Of a stretch of DNA of 64,000 bases, positions 17,131 through 26,328 are shown one piece after another. The stretch's first letter is position 1, and each line of letters begins with the position of its first letter. The position numbers and the translations under genes are program-made. The notes under the pieces were generated by a model that did no database searches, was not told where the DNA came from, and was given only the letters and a program-made list of their open reading frames with translations. Origin of the DNA: Streptomyces rimosus (GTDB taxonomy: Bacteria; Actinomycetota; Actinomycetes; Streptomycetales; Streptomycetaceae); assembly GCF_008704655.1 (NCBI RefSeq), contig NZ_CP023688.1, forward strand, positions 6,702,001-6,766,000, in the 5' to 3' direction.

Positions 17131-18483
17131 TCAGGCGAACAGCCCGCGTCCCCACCAGTCGTCGGCCCCGCCGACGCCCGGCGGGATCGCGAAGAGCGCC
17201 GAACCCACGTGCTGGATGTATTCGTTGAGCGCGTCGTGGCGCGCCAGCCGCTGCTGGAGGGGGACGAAGCCCTGGCGCACGTCCCGCTGGTAGGCGAGGA
17301 AGAACAGGCCCGCGTCCAGCCGGCCCAGCCCGTCCGTGCCGTCGGTGAAGGAGTAGCCGCGGCGCAGGATGCGGATGCCGTCGTTGGAGTCCGGGTGCGC
17401 CAGGCGTACGTGCGAGGTCGGCGGCATCGACGGCAGGTGCGGCGCGTCGTGCTCGTTCTTGCGCCCGACCGCCGCGCCCTCGCCCTTGTCCCGCCCGAAG
17501 ATGTCCTCCTGTTCGCGCAGCGAGGTGCGGTCCCAGGTCTCGATGTGCATCCGGATGCGGCGCGCCACCAGGTACGAGCCGCCGGCCATCCACGCGCCGC
17601 CGCCCTTCTCGTCCCGCGCGCCGACCCACACGTGCTGTTCCAGGGCCTTGGCGTCGGTGCCCGCGATGTTCCGGGTGCCGTCCTTGAAGCCGAACATGTT
17701 GCGCGGGGTCTGCGCGTCGGGCGTCGTCGAGGAGGTCTTGCCGAAGCCCAGCTGGGACCAGCGCACGGCGACCTTGCCGAAGCCGATCCGCGCCAGGTTG
17801 CGTATCGCGTGCACGGCGACCTGCGGGTCGTCGGCACACGCCTGTACGCACAGGTCGCCGCCGCCGCGCGCCGGGTCGAGGTTGTCGCCGGGGAACCGCG
17901 GCAGGTCCACCAGCGCCGCGGGCCGCCGGTCCCGGAGGCCGAAGCGGTCCTTGCCGCCGGACTCGAACAGCGTCGGGCCGATGCCGAAGGTGAGGGTGAG
18001 CCGGGACGGCGGAAGGCCCAGTGCCTCGCCGGTGTCGTCCGGCGGGGCTTCGGCGAGCGAGCCGATGGCGCCGGAGCCGATCTGGGAGCCGGCGGTCATC
18101 CGCGCGGCGGCCTGTGTCCACTCCTTGAGGAGGGCGATCAGCTCCGCCCGGTCGTCGGTCTTCACGTCGAACGCCGCGAAGTGCAGCCGGTCCTGGACGG
18201 CGGTGGCGATACCGGCCTGGTGCGCGCCGTGGAAGGGCACGGCCTCGGCGGGCCGGGCGGCCGCGGCGGGCGCCGCGTCGCTTCCGGTGCGCAGTGCCGC
18301 CGCCGTACCGCCGGCCGCGACCGCGCCGAGCGCGAGCCCGGCACCGCCCCAGCCGAGCAGCGCGCGGCGCGAGGGCGTACGGGGCTGCGCGGCCTCCGGC
18401 GCCGCCGCGCCTTCCGTACCGGCTTCCGCCCCCGGACCCGCCGCGCCTTCGGTACCGCTCTTCTTCGTCTCGCCGTTCGTCAT
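17131..18483 (-). CDS. efeB: Deferrochelatase/peroxidase EfeB (Dyp-type)
   Basis: A 450-residue Tat-exported heme peroxidase. A low-complexity Gly/Ala/Glu start precedes the Tat signal SRRALLGWGGAGLALGAVAA. The Dyp signature GFKDGTRN is in the middle, and HIETWDR and a late RRGYSF segment complete the family pattern. EfeB is thought to oxidise Fe2+ or remove iron from heme at the cell surface. It lies 19 nt downstream of efeO and 32 nt upstream of efeU, forming the order efeO-efeB-efeU. Confidence 0.94.
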   Translation of the reverse strand: MTNGETKKSGTEGAAGPGAEAGTEGAAAPEAAQPRTPSRRALLGWGGAGLALGAVAAGGTAAALRTGSDAAPAAAARPAEAVPFHGAHQAGIATAVQDRLHFAAFDVKTDDRAELIALLKEWTQAAARMTAGSQIGSGAIGSLAEAPPDDTGEALGLPPSRLTLTFGIGPTLFESGGKDRFGLRDRRPAALVDLPRFPGDNLDPARGGGDLCVQACADDPQVAVHAIRNLARIGFGKVAVRWSQLGFGKTSSTTPDAQTPRNMFGFKDGTRNIAGTDAKALEQHVWVGARDEKGGGAWMAGGSYLVARRIRMHIETWDRTSLREQEDIFGRDKGEGAAVGRKNEHDAPHLPSMPPTSHVRLAHPDSNDGIRILRRGYSFTDGTDGLGRLDAGLFFLAYQRDVRQGFVPLQQRLARHDALNEYIQHVGSALFAIPPGVGGADDWWGRGLFA

Positions 18484-18502
18484 GACGTCCCGCCTCCTGC
18501 CG

Positions 18503-19660
18503 TTACTTGGCGGTCGCCACGGCGGCGGCCAGCTTCGACAGCGGCTCGGCGAGCGCGTTGACGCCGTCGGACAGTTCCTTGCGCTCGTCCTTGCCGACGG
18601 TGTCGTACGCGGCGAAGCCGTCGGGGGAGCCGCTGTCGCGGTGCCGGTCCAGCAGCGCGCGGATCGCCGCGAACTGCTTGTCCAGCTCCTTGGTGAGCTC
18701 CGGGCGGCGCTCGGCGGCGACCGGCTTCAGCAGCTCGTACGCCTTCTGCGCGCCCTCGACGTTGGCCTGGAAGTCGCTCAGGTCGGTGTGGCTGTAGCGC
18801 TCCTCCTCACCGGTGACCTTGCCGGTGGCGACCTCGTCGAGGAGTTCCTTGGCGCCGTTGGCCATGCTGGTCGGGGTGATCTCGGCCTTGCCGACCCGCT
18901 TTCGCCAGTCCTCCAGGTCGGTGATCAGCCGGTCCGCCAGCTTCTTGTCGTCGGCGGTGATCTCCTTCTTCTCCCAGAGGGACTGCTCCAGCTTGTGCCA
19001 GCCGGTCCACTGCTGCCCGTCCTCCAGGCCGTCGGCGCGCACATCGACCTTGGGGTCGATGTCGCCGAACGACTCGGCGACCGGCTCGGTGCGCTCCCAG
19101 CCGGTGCGCGAGACGGCGTACGCCTTCTTCGCGGCCTCGATGTCCCCGGCCTTCACCGCGTCCGCGAACTTCCGCGCCTCGGGCAGCGTCCGGTCGGCCT
19201 GCTCCTGGACGTAGGCGCGGTACGCGGCCACCGCCTTGTCCAGCTTCGGGTCGCGGGCCGGTGCCGTGCTCTTGCCGGTCGCCGTCACCTTCTGCCGGAT
19301 GCCGCTGCCCTTCATGCCGGGCTTGCAGGCGATCTCGTAGGTGCCGGGCGCGATCTCGGCGACGATGTCCGCGCCGGTGCCGGGGCCGATGTTCTCCCGT
19401 TCGGTGACGATGCGGTCGCCGGGCGCGTAGACGTACACCTCGGTGACCTTGGTGCCCTTGTTCTTGACGGCGAGCCGCAGGTGTCCGGCGGGGAACTCCT
19501 TCTTCGACACCGCGCAGCCGTCGTCCGTCGCCGTCACGTGTACCGCGCCGTCCTGTGCGTCGTCGGCCGCCGCGTCGCTTTTCTGGGCGCAGCCGGAAAC
19601 GGCGGTGAGGGTCGCGGCCACGGCGGCGGTGACGGCGGCGGCAGAGCGGAGGGCTCGCAT
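18503..19660 (-). CDS. efeO: Iron uptake system protein EfeO
   Basis: A 385-residue lipoprotein (lipobox VSGC near residue 22). The N-terminal cupredoxin-like domain (about 35-125) is followed by the imelysin/peptidase M75-type helical domain, whose HxxE metal motif appears as WHKLEQSLWE. EfeO binds ferric or ferrous iron outside the membrane for EfeU. ATG at 19660 is preferred because GGAG lies 7 nt upstream. An iron box at 19715-19733, inside the 3' end of hmuV, probably controls it through a DmdR/IdeR repressor. Confidence 0.94.
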   Translation of the reverse strand: MRALRSAAAVTAAVAATLTAVSGCAQKSDAAADDAQDGAVHVTATDDGCAVSKKEFPAGHLRLAVKNKGTKVTEVYVYAPGDRIVTERENIGPGTGADIVAEIAPGTYEIACKPGMKGSGIRQKVTATGKSTAPARDPKLDKAVAAYRAYVQEQADRTLPEARKFADAVKAGDIEAAKKAYAVSRTGWERTEPVAESFGDIDPKVDVRADGLEDGQQWTGWHKLEQSLWEKKEITADDKKLADRLITDLEDWRKRVGKAEITPTSMANGAKELLDEVATGKVTGEEERYSHTDLSDFQANVEGAQKAYELLKPVAAERRPELTKELDKQFAAIRALLDRHRDSGSPDGFAAYDTVGKDERKELSDGVNALAEPLSKLAAAVATAK

Positions 19661-19709
19661 ACGGGACTCCAGGCGTGCGGAGGAAGGGCGGTCGGCCACT
19701 AAGGACGCC

Positions 19710-20693
19710 CTAACTTATCTGAGGCTTACCTGAACAATTCCCGTCCTGCCCAGTGATCCCGCTCTCACTGGCCACGGGCCCGTCACGGATGGTCGGCGGT
19801 ATGGACACGGAACGGCAATGCATCGGCAAAGGTAAGGGTCGTGGTTCCCGCAAGGGCATGACCAGCGGTGTACCGGTGCGCGGGTGGCCGATCACCTCGA
19901 CCGGCTGCCGGTAGACCCGGCTCAGCAGCCCGGCCTCGAACATCTCGGCAGGCGGCCCCTGCGCGGCGATCCGCCCGTCGTGCAGCAGCGCCGCCCGGTC
20001 CGCGTACGCCGCCGCCAGCCCCAGATCGTGCAGGACCACCGCGACCGCGGCACCCGCCGCGGCCCGCTCCCGGCACAGCCGCAGCACCAGTTCCTGATGG
20101 CGCAGGTCCAGCGCGGCGGTCGGCTCGTCGAGCAGCAGCAGCGGGGCGCGCTGCGCCAGGACGCGCGCGAGCGCCACCCGGGCGCGTTCGCCGCCGGAGA
20201 GCGCGGAGAACGGCCGCTCCGCGAAGCCGGTCACCTCGGTCGCCGCCATCGCCTCCGCGACGGCGGCCTCGTCCTCGTCCTCGCGCTCCGTGCCGGACCA
20301 GGGCACCCGGCCCATCCGTACGACCTCCTCCACCGTGAACGGGAAGGACAGCGCGGCGGACTGCGGCAGGACCGCCCGGCGCAGGGCCAGTTCGGGCGCG
20401 GTCCAGCCGGTGGCCGGGCGGCCGTCGATACGGACCTCGCCGGTGGCGGCGGGCAGGTCGGCGGCGAGCGCCGCCAGGAGGGTGGACTTGCCCGCGCCGT
20501 TCGGCCCGACGAGCGCCAGCACCCGGCCCGCGGTGACCTCCAGGTCCACCCCGTCCAGCACGGTACGCGCACCCAGCCGTACGCCCAGCCCGTCGGCCCG
20601 CGCGTACGCCGTACCCACGGGCACCGGCCCGGGGAGCGTACGGGCGCGTCCCGCGAGCCACGTACCGAGCAGCGGAATCCGGCCGCGGTTCAT
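19710..20693 (-). CDS. hmuV: Heme/iron ABC transporter ATP-binding protein HmuV
   Basis: A 327-residue ATPase. Walker A is GPNGAGKST, the signature ALSGGERARVALAR, Walker B LLLLDEPTAALD and the switch His in VVLHDLGLAA. It powers heme import with HmuU and HmuT. The start overlaps hmuU by ATGA, indicating translational coupling. The conserved family ends near PLVMPL; here about 45 further residues continue to a TAG at 19710, across the efeO iron box, suggesting loss of the ancestral stop. Confidence 0.92.
   Translation of the reverse strand: MNRGRIPLLGTWLAGRARTLPGPVPVGTAYARADGLGVRLGARTVLDGVDLEVTAGRVLALVGPNGAGKSTLLAALAADLPAATGEVRIDGRPATGWTAPELALRRAVLPQSAALSFPFTVEEVVRMGRVPWSGTEREDEDEAAVAEAMAATEVTGFAERPFSALSGGERARVALARVLAQRAPLLLLDEPTAALDLRHQELVLRLCRERAAAGAAVAVVLHDLGLAAAYADRAALLHDGRIAAQGPPAEMFEAGLLSRVYRQPVEVIGHPRTGTPLVMPLREPRPLPLPMHCRSVSIPPTIRDGPVASESGITGQDGNCSGKPQIS
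19715..19733 (-). promoter_or_regulatory. Iron box (DmdR/IdeR-type) for efeOBU
   Basis: The minus strand reads TCAGGTAAGCCTCAGATAA. By hand this agrees at 14 of 19 positions with the actinobacterial iron-box consensus TTAGGTTAGGCTCACCTAA. It lies 55 nt upstream of the efeO start, inside the hmuV 3' end. It should bind the Fe-loaded DtxR-family repressor. Confidence 0.65.
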
Positions 20694-21790
20694 GCCCAGC
20701 CCCCTTGCTTGCGACGGGTCCTGCGCAGCAGCCAGAAGAAGAACGGGCTGCCGAACAGGGCGGTCAGGACGCCCAGCGGCAGCTCCGCGGGCTGGGCCGC
20801 CGTGCGTGCGGCGAGGTCGGCGACGACCAGCACCAGCGCGCCGCCCAGGGCGCTGCCCGGGATCAGGAAGCGGTGCCCGGGGCCGGCCGCCATCCGCAGC
20901 AGGTGCGGTACGAGCAGGCCGACGAAGGTGATGACGCCGGCCACCGCCACGGCCGCCGCGGTGAGCAGCGCGACGACCAGGATGAGGACGACGCGCAGCC
21001 GCTCCACGTCCACGCCGAGGTGCCGGGCCGGGCGTTCGCCGAGCGCCAGGAGGTCCAGTTTGCGGGCGTGGAAGGGGGCGACGGCCAGTCCGGCGACGGC
21101 GCACGGCAGGACCGCCAGCACCTTGGGCCACACGGCCTGCGACAGCGAGCCGAGCTGCCAGAACGTGATCTGCGAGAGCTGCGCGTTGTCGGCGAAGAAG
21201 AGGAACAGGCCGATCAGCGCGCCCGCGAAGGCGTTCACCGCGATGCCGGTGAGGATGAGGGTGACGACCTCGGTACGGCCGCCGGAGCGGGACAGCGCGT
21301 AGACGATCAGTACGGTCAGCAGGCCGGTGGCGAACGCGCAGGCCGGCACCGTCCACGTACCGAGGAAGCCGAGCCCGAGGGCGATGGCGCCGACCGCGCC
21401 CACCGCCGCGCCCGACGAGATGCCGATGACGCCCGGCTCGGCCAGCGGATTGCCGAACACGCCCTGCATGAGGGCGCCCGCGCAGCCGAGCGAGGAGCCG
21501 ACGAGCAGCGCCAGGGCGACGCGCGGCAGCCGCACGTTCCACAGCACGCTCTCGCCCACCCGGTCCAACGCGGCGCCGCCCAGCCCGAGATGGTGCAGCA
21601 GCGAGCCGAGGACATCGCCGAGCGGAATGCGGTACGCGCCGAGCCCGGCGGAGAGCAGACAGCCCGCGAGAAGGGCGAGGGCGAGGGCGGCGGTGAGGAG
21701 GGCGGTGCGGGAGCGGCGGGGCCGGTCGCGGGTGGCGTCCGGGCGGGGCGCGGTGGTGGCGGCCGTGTCCTCGCGGGGAAGTGCCGTCAT
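20690..21790 (-). CDS. hmuU: Heme/iron ABC transporter permease HmuU (FecCD family)
   Basis: A 366-residue polytopic permease with the FecCD pattern: RLPRVALALLVGSSLGCAGALMQG (shown only as a pattern start), then GNPLAEPGVIGISSGAAVG, and the coupling-helix region GVDVERLR. About ten transmembrane helices are visible. It starts one base after the hmuT stop and overlaps hmuV by 4 nt, so translation is tightly coupled. Confidence 0.92.
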   Translation of the reverse strand: MTALPREDTAATTAPRPDATRDRPRRSRTALLTAALALALLAGCLLSAGLGAYRIPLGDVLGSLLHHLGLGGAALDRVGESVLWNVRLPRVALALLVGSSLGCAGALMQGVFGNPLAEPGVIGISSGAAVGAVGAIALGLGFLGTWTVPACAFATGLLTVLIVYALSRSGGRTEVVTLILTGIAVNAFAGALIGLFLFFADNAQLSQITFWQLGSLSQAVWPKVLAVLPCAVAGLAVAPFHARKLDLLALGERPARHLGVDVERLRVVLILVVALLTAAAVAVAGVITFVGLLVPHLLRMAAGPGHRFLIPGSALGGALVLVVADLAARTAAQPAELPLGVLTALFGSPFFFWLLRRTRRKQGGWA

Positions 21791-21791
21791 C

Positions 21792-22874
21792 TCACTTTCC
21801 CTTGGCGGGGGCGTCGGTGTGGATCTGCCGGATCAGGGAGCGCAGCACCGTGTCCGTGCGCGGCCCGAAGTTGAGCAGCACGCCGTCGTCGATGGAGGCC
21901 ACCCGCCGGTCCATTCCGGCCGGTGTCTGCGCCACGCCGGGGATCTTCACCAGTCCGTCGATCCCGCCGACGGACTCCAGCCCCTTGCGCATCACCAGGA
22001 TCACGTCCGGCGCGGCCTTCGCCAGCGCCTCGCTCGTGATCGGCGTGAAGTCCTTCTTCAGCCCGGACTCCTTGCCCGCATCGACGCCGCCCGCCGCCTC
22101 GATCAGCGAGTCGGCGCCGGACCCGGCGCCCCCGATGAGGTAGACGGAGGCCGAGCCGCGCAGGTAGAGGAAGGCCACCCGGGGCCGTTCGCCCGCCGCG
22201 CCGCCGTGCGGAACGCCCTTCTGGACGGCCTTGATCCGCTCGTCGGTGCGCGCCTTGAGCGCGTCGCCCGCCTTCGGTACGCCGAGTGCCGCCGCCACCG
22301 CGTCGATACGGGTGTCCACGTCGGCCAGCCGCGTCGCGGGCTTGAGCGTGACGACCGGGACACCGGCCTCCCGTATCTGGCCGATGGCCTCCGCCGGTCC
22401 CGTGGAGGTGTCCGCCAGCACCACGTCCGGCTTGAGCGACAGCACGTTCTCCGCCGACACATCGTGCGCGCGGGTCACCACGGGCAGCTTCTCCGCCTGG
22501 TCGAAGGTGGCGGTGATGTCGCGCGCGACGACCCGGCCGCCGAGCCCGAGGGAGAAGACGATCTCCGAGAGGGAGCCGGTGAGCGGCACGATCCGGTCGG
22601 CCTTGCGGACCGTCACGTCGTGGCCGTCGGCGGACCGTACGGTCGCGGGCAGCGCGGGCCGGGGCGCGGGGCCGGACAGGGGCTCGACGTGGTCGGCGGC
22701 GGGGGTGGCGGCGGGCCGGTCCGGGGGAGCGGCGGCCGTGCCGCCGCCGCAGCCGGTGAGCGCGAGGGCGAAGGCCAGGGCGGCGGCGAGCGCCGCGGCG
22801 GGGTGTGACAGGCGCCGGGGGACCGGCCCCCGGGGCAGGCGCCGGCGGACCGGCCCCCGGATGGTTGCTGTCAC
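21792..22874 (-). CDS. hmuT: Heme-binding lipoprotein HmuT
   Basis: A 360-residue ABC substrate-binding lipoprotein (lipobox ALTGC near residue 42). After a Pro-rich linker the protein has the helical-backbone fold of class III binders: RIVPLTGSLSEIVFSLG at the start of the domain, SLKPDVVLADTSTGP, and a C-terminal half with FLYLRGSASVYLIGG. It is the receptor for HmuUV. It is the first gene of hmuTUV and diverges from the HtaA genes; the shared 139-nt interval holds an iron box. Confidence 0.9.
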   Translation of the reverse strand: MTATIRGPVRRRLPRGPVPRRLSHPAAALAAALAFALALTGCGGGTAAAPPDRPAATPAADHVEPLSGPAPRPALPATVRSADGHDVTVRKADRIVPLTGSLSEIVFSLGLGGRVVARDITATFDQAEKLPVVTRAHDVSAENVLSLKPDVVLADTSTGPAEAIGQIREAGVPVVTLKPATRLADVDTRIDAVAAALGVPKAGDALKARTDERIKAVQKGVPHGGAAGERPRVAFLYLRGSASVYLIGGAGSGADSLIEAAGGVDAGKESGLKKDFTPITSEALAKAAPDVILVMRKGLESVGGIDGLVKIPGVAQTPAGMDRRVASIDDGVLLNFGPRTDTVLRSLIRQIHTDAPAKGK

Positions 22875-22969
22875 TGTCCCGCCTTTCTGTGTACGCCGGT
22901 TGGGCCGGTCCTGTGGTGACGGGGAGGCTCGGGGCGACTCCCGGGGCTCCGTATCCGGCCACGCTCACC

Positions 22970-22988
22970 TTAGGTTAGCCTTACCTTA
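22970..22988 (+). promoter_or_regulatory. Iron box between hmuT and htaA
   Basis: TTAGGTTAGCCTTACCTTA agrees at 16 of 19 positions with the DmdR/IdeR iron-box consensus. It ends 25 nt before the first HtaA gene and lies 96 nt upstream of hmuT, so it may repress both divergent promoters when iron is plentiful. Confidence 0.8.
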
Positions 22989-23013
22989 TTCGCTAGCCCT
23001 GGAGGGGTCCCCG

Positions 23014-24453
23014 ATGCTGCCGTTCAGACCGGCCGGCGGCCGCGTGCGCGGCCGTGCCCGCGTGCTCACCGCCGCTTTCCTGGTGGCGCTGCTGGGCACG
23101 CTGCTCCCCGCACTGCCCGCGGACACCGCACAGGCGGCAGCCCGCACGGTGGCGGGCGGGCGGCTGGACTGGGGCATCAAATCCTCCTTCCAGTCCTACG
23201 TCACCGGGCCCATCGCGCACGGGAGTTGGAACCTCACCGGCGGCGCCGCCACGGTCGGCGACAGCCGGTTCCGCTTCCACTCCGCGACCGGCGGTTACGA
23301 CCCGGACAGCGGCGCCCTGACGGTCAGCTTCTCCGGCGGCGTCCACTTCACCGGCCACCGCAAGCCGGACGGCTCGTACGAACTGGACCTGACCATCAGC
23401 CGCCCCCAGGTCGCCGTCGCCGACGGCCGCGGCACCCTCTTCGCCGACATGACCAGCAAGGAGAAGGGCACCGGCCGCGTCACCATGGCCGCCCGGGTGC
23501 CGCTGGCCACGCTGGATCTCGGGGGTCTGGACACGCGCGGCGGCGGCACGCCGATCGCGCTCACCAACGTCCCGGCGAAGCTGACCGCGCAGGGCGCGCG
23601 GGCCTTCGCGGGGTACTACACGCAAGGCACGCAGCTCGATCCGGTGAGCCTGTCGGCGGACGTACGGGCCGGGGCGGAGGCCGGCCCGACGGCCACCCCG
23701 ACCGGGGACGGCGACGACAAGGACACGGACGCGCCGCGCGGCACCTTCACCAATGCCGCCGTCGACTGGGGCGTGCGCCGCACCTTCCGCGAGTACGTCA
23801 CCGGCGGCATCGCCAAGGGATCGTGGCACCTTTCCGACGGCGCCCAGGACGGCGGCGCGCTGTTCCGCTTCCCGCGCGGCAAGGGCACGTACGACGCCGA
23901 AAAGGGCACGCTGGACGCGGACTTCGCCGGAACCCTCCGCTTCACCGGCAAGAACCTGGACCTGACCCTGACCGCCGTCTCGGTCGAGGTGAAGGACGGC
24001 CGGGGCACCCTGTCCGCCGATGTCACCAGCGGCGGTACGCGCAGCGCCCACACCCCGCTGGCCACCTTCGACGCCGAACGGCTCACCCCGGAGAAGGGCC
24101 TGATCACCCTCACCGAGGTACCGGCGAAGCTCACCGCCGAGGGCGCGAAGGCATTCGGCGGCATGTACAGCGCGGGCACCGGCATGGATCCCGTCTCGCT
24201 CGCCGTGGCCGTCGACAAGAAGGCCGCGCTCCCCGCCCTCCCCGACCTCGGCACCGACCCGAAGGCCGCCGCCGGGGACGGGAAGCGGGCGAACCAGGCC
24301 CCGGCCGCCGCACCGGCCCCCGACTCCTCCCCGGTCTCCGCCCGCACCGTCACCCTCCTCGTCGCGGCCGGCGTGCTGCTCGTCGCCGTCGCCGCGTTCC
24401 TCGTCCTGCGCGCCCGCCGCCGTACCGCATCCACGGCGCCCCCGCAGGACTGA
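23014..24453 (+). CDS. HtaA-domain heme-binding surface protein (membrane-anchored)
   Basis: A 479-residue exported protein. A signal peptide (LTAAFLVALLGTLLPALPAD) is followed by two HtaA domains, each opening with the motif LDWGIKSSFQSYV or VDWGVRRTFREYV and closing with VPAKLTAxGAxAF. In corynebacteria HtaA domains take heme from hemoglobin and pass it to HmuT. The C-terminus has one hydrophobic helix (TVTLLVAAGVLLVAVAAFLV) and an Arg-rich tail without a sortase motif, so it is probably held in the membrane. The SD is GGAGG, 8 nt before ATG, with an iron box upstream. Confidence 0.9.
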   Translation: MLPFRPAGGRVRGRARVLTAAFLVALLGTLLPALPADTAQAAARTVAGGRLDWGIKSSFQSYVTGPIAHGSWNLTGGAATVGDSRFRFHSATGGYDPDSGALTVSFSGGVHFTGHRKPDGSYELDLTISRPQVAVADGRGTLFADMTSKEKGTGRVTMAARVPLATLDLGGLDTRGGGTPIALTNVPAKLTAQGARAFAGYYTQGTQLDPVSLSADVRAGAEAGPTATPTGDGDDKDTDAPRGTFTNAAVDWGVRRTFREYVTGGIAKGSWHLSDGAQDGGALFRFPRGKGTYDAEKGTLDADFAGTLRFTGKNLDLTLTAVSVEVKDGRGTLSADVTSGGTRSAHTPLATFDAERLTPEKGLITLTEVPAKLTAEGAKAFGGMYSAGTGMDPVSLAVAVDKKAALPALPDLGTDPKAAAGDGKRANQAPAAAPAPDSSPVSARTVTLLVAAGVLLVAVAAFLVLRARRRTASTAPPQD

Positions 24454-24499
24454 CCCCGCCCGGCCCCACCGCACCCCCACCCAAGGAGAGCCACCGACC

Positions 24500-26107
24500 A
24501 TGGCCGTTATACGCCGCCCGCTCGCCCTCGCGGCAGCCATCGCCACCGCCGCCACCACCGCGGCCCTGTGCCTGCCGACCGCCGCCACGGCCGCCCCCGC
24601 GGCCGGCGCGGCGGCACCGGAACTGGAGCTGAAGAACGGCACGCTCGACTGGGGCGTCAAGGAGTCCTTCCGCACGTACGTCAAGGGCATGGCGCTCGGC
24701 GACATCACCGCCGCCGACGGCGCCCGACAGGCCCCGGACAACGGCCCGTTCACCTTCACGGGCGGCACCGGCACGTACGACATGAGCACCCACGCCGTCG
24801 CCACCACCTTCAAGGGCAGCGTCCGCTTCACCTCGAAGGCGCACGGTTTTGACATCAAACTGGCGGACCTCAAGGTGGCCACCAAGGGGAAGACCGGGGC
24901 CATCACCGCGGACGTCACAGCGGCGGGCAAGACCCAGGACGACGTCGCGCTGGCCTCGCTCGACCTGTCGGGCGTACGGCCGGGCAACGGCTCGGGCGGC
25001 GCGATGACGTTCGCGAAGATCCCGGTCAAGCTGACCGCCAAGGGCGCCGAAGCGTTCAACGGCATGTACAAGGAGGGGCAGGAACTCGACCCGGCCACGC
25101 TGTCGGTGACGGCGGCGGGTACGCCCGGGAAGCGGGAGGAGCCGGGTACGCCGGGGAAGCCCGCGGAGCCGGGGAAGCCGGGCACCGGATCGGATTCGGG
25201 TTCGGGCTCGGGGCGCAATTCGGGCTCCGGCCATGACTCCGGCACCCGCACGCCCAACACCCCCAGCACCCCCAGCACGTCTGGCAAGAAGCGCACCGGC
25301 GGGTCCTTCTCGTCCTCCACCGCCGCGTCCCCGGCCGCCGCCTCCGACAAGATCGTCGACGGCACCCTCGACTGGGGCGTCAAGAAGTCCTTCCGCGACT
25401 ACGTGACCGGCCCCATCGCCCACGGCAAGGCCGAACTCGCGGGCGGCGCCGCCACCTCCGCCGCCGGCTACCGCTTCCCGAAGGGCCACGGCACGTTCGA
25501 CGGCGCCACGTCCGCCCTCGCCGCGGAGTTCAACGGCTCGGTCCGCTTCACGGGCCACGAGGGCGCGCTCGACCTGAAGTTCAGCAACCTCAAGGTCAAG
25601 GCCACCGGCACCAAGGGCACGCTGGTCGCGGACGTCTCGGCGAAGTCCCGCGCCACCGGCAAGGTCACCAACACCGCCGGCATGGCGCTCGCCGACCTCA
25701 AGGTCCCGTCCGGTGCCCTCGTCGCCAAGAACGGCGTCGTCACCCTCAAGAACGTCCCCGCGACGCTGACCGCCGCCGGTTCCAAGGCGTTCGAGAGCAT
25801 GTACCAGCCGGGCCAGGCCCTCGACCCGGTGACGGCCACCGTCTCCGTCGACCCGGACGCGCAGCTTCCGGCGGGCGACGCCGGATCGGGTTCGGAGTCC
25901 GGTTCGGGCTCGGGCTCGTCCGGCGCGTCCGGCAGCGGCGCTGCCTCGTTCAGCAGCGGCGCGGGCACCGTCGGCGGCACGGGCGGCGGATCGCTCGCGG
26001 CCACCGGTGCTTCGACACCGACCGGCACGCTGGCGGGCGTGGCCGCCGGCCTGATCGCGGCGGGCGGTGCCGCCACCTACGCCGTACGCCGCCGCGCCAC
26101 CCGCTGA
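24500..26107 (+). CDS. HtaA-domain heme-binding protein with class E sortase signal
   Basis: A 535-residue exported protein: signal peptide, HtaA domain 1 (LDWGVKESFRTYV, about residue 50), a long Pro/Gly/Ser linker with repeated GSGSG units, HtaA domain 2 (LDWGVKKSFRDYV, about 290), another Ser/Gly linker, then LAATG, a hydrophobic helix and a RRRATR tail. LAxTG is the class E sortase substrate of Streptomyces, so this protein is probably cell-wall anchored, while its neighbour stays in the membrane. AGGAG precedes the ATG at 24500. It lies 46 nt behind the first HtaA gene and ends at a strong hairpin. Confidence 0.9.
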   Translation: MAVIRRPLALAAAIATAATTAALCLPTAATAAPAAGAAAPELELKNGTLDWGVKESFRTYVKGMALGDITAADGARQAPDNGPFTFTGGTGTYDMSTHAVATTFKGSVRFTSKAHGFDIKLADLKVATKGKTGAITADVTAAGKTQDDVALASLDLSGVRPGNGSGGAMTFAKIPVKLTAKGAEAFNGMYKEGQELDPATLSVTAAGTPGKREEPGTPGKPAEPGKPGTGSDSGSGSGRNSGSGHDSGTRTPNTPSTPSTSGKKRTGGSFSSSTAASPAAASDKIVDGTLDWGVKKSFRDYVTGPIAHGKAELAGGAATSAAGYRFPKGHGTFDGATSALAAEFNGSVRFTGHEGALDLKFSNLKVKATGTKGTLVADVSAKSRATGKVTNTAGMALADLKVPSGALVAKNGVVTLKNVPATLTAAGSKAFESMYQPGQALDPVTATVSVDPDAQLPAGDAGSGSESGSGSGSSGASGSGAASFSSGAGTVGGTGGGSLAATGASTPTGTLAGVAAGLIAAGGAATYAVRRRATR

Positions 26108-26215
26108 ATCACCGGGCCCATCCCGCCCCTACCCCCCCACCTTCCCGGGCCCCGCTTCCCCCTAGGGCCGCGCTCCCCACACCCCACCGGCGCGCCCCGG
26201 GCTCCGGGACCGGTC

Positions 26216-26250
26216 GTACCCGCCGCGCAATGCCTCCGCGCGGCGGGTAC
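26216..26250 (+). terminator. Terminator after the HtaA operon
   Basis: GTACCCGCCGCGC (26216-26228) and GCGCGGCGGGTAC (26238-26250) form a perfect 13-bp stem with a 9-nt loop, about 110 nt after the second HtaA gene. Confidence 0.75.
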
Positions 26251-26328
26251 TCCGGCGTTCGGGGGCCGTCGTCCGTAACCGCGCACCCCGGTGGTCCGCC
26301 CCGGGCGCGGGCACGATGGAATACGGCC

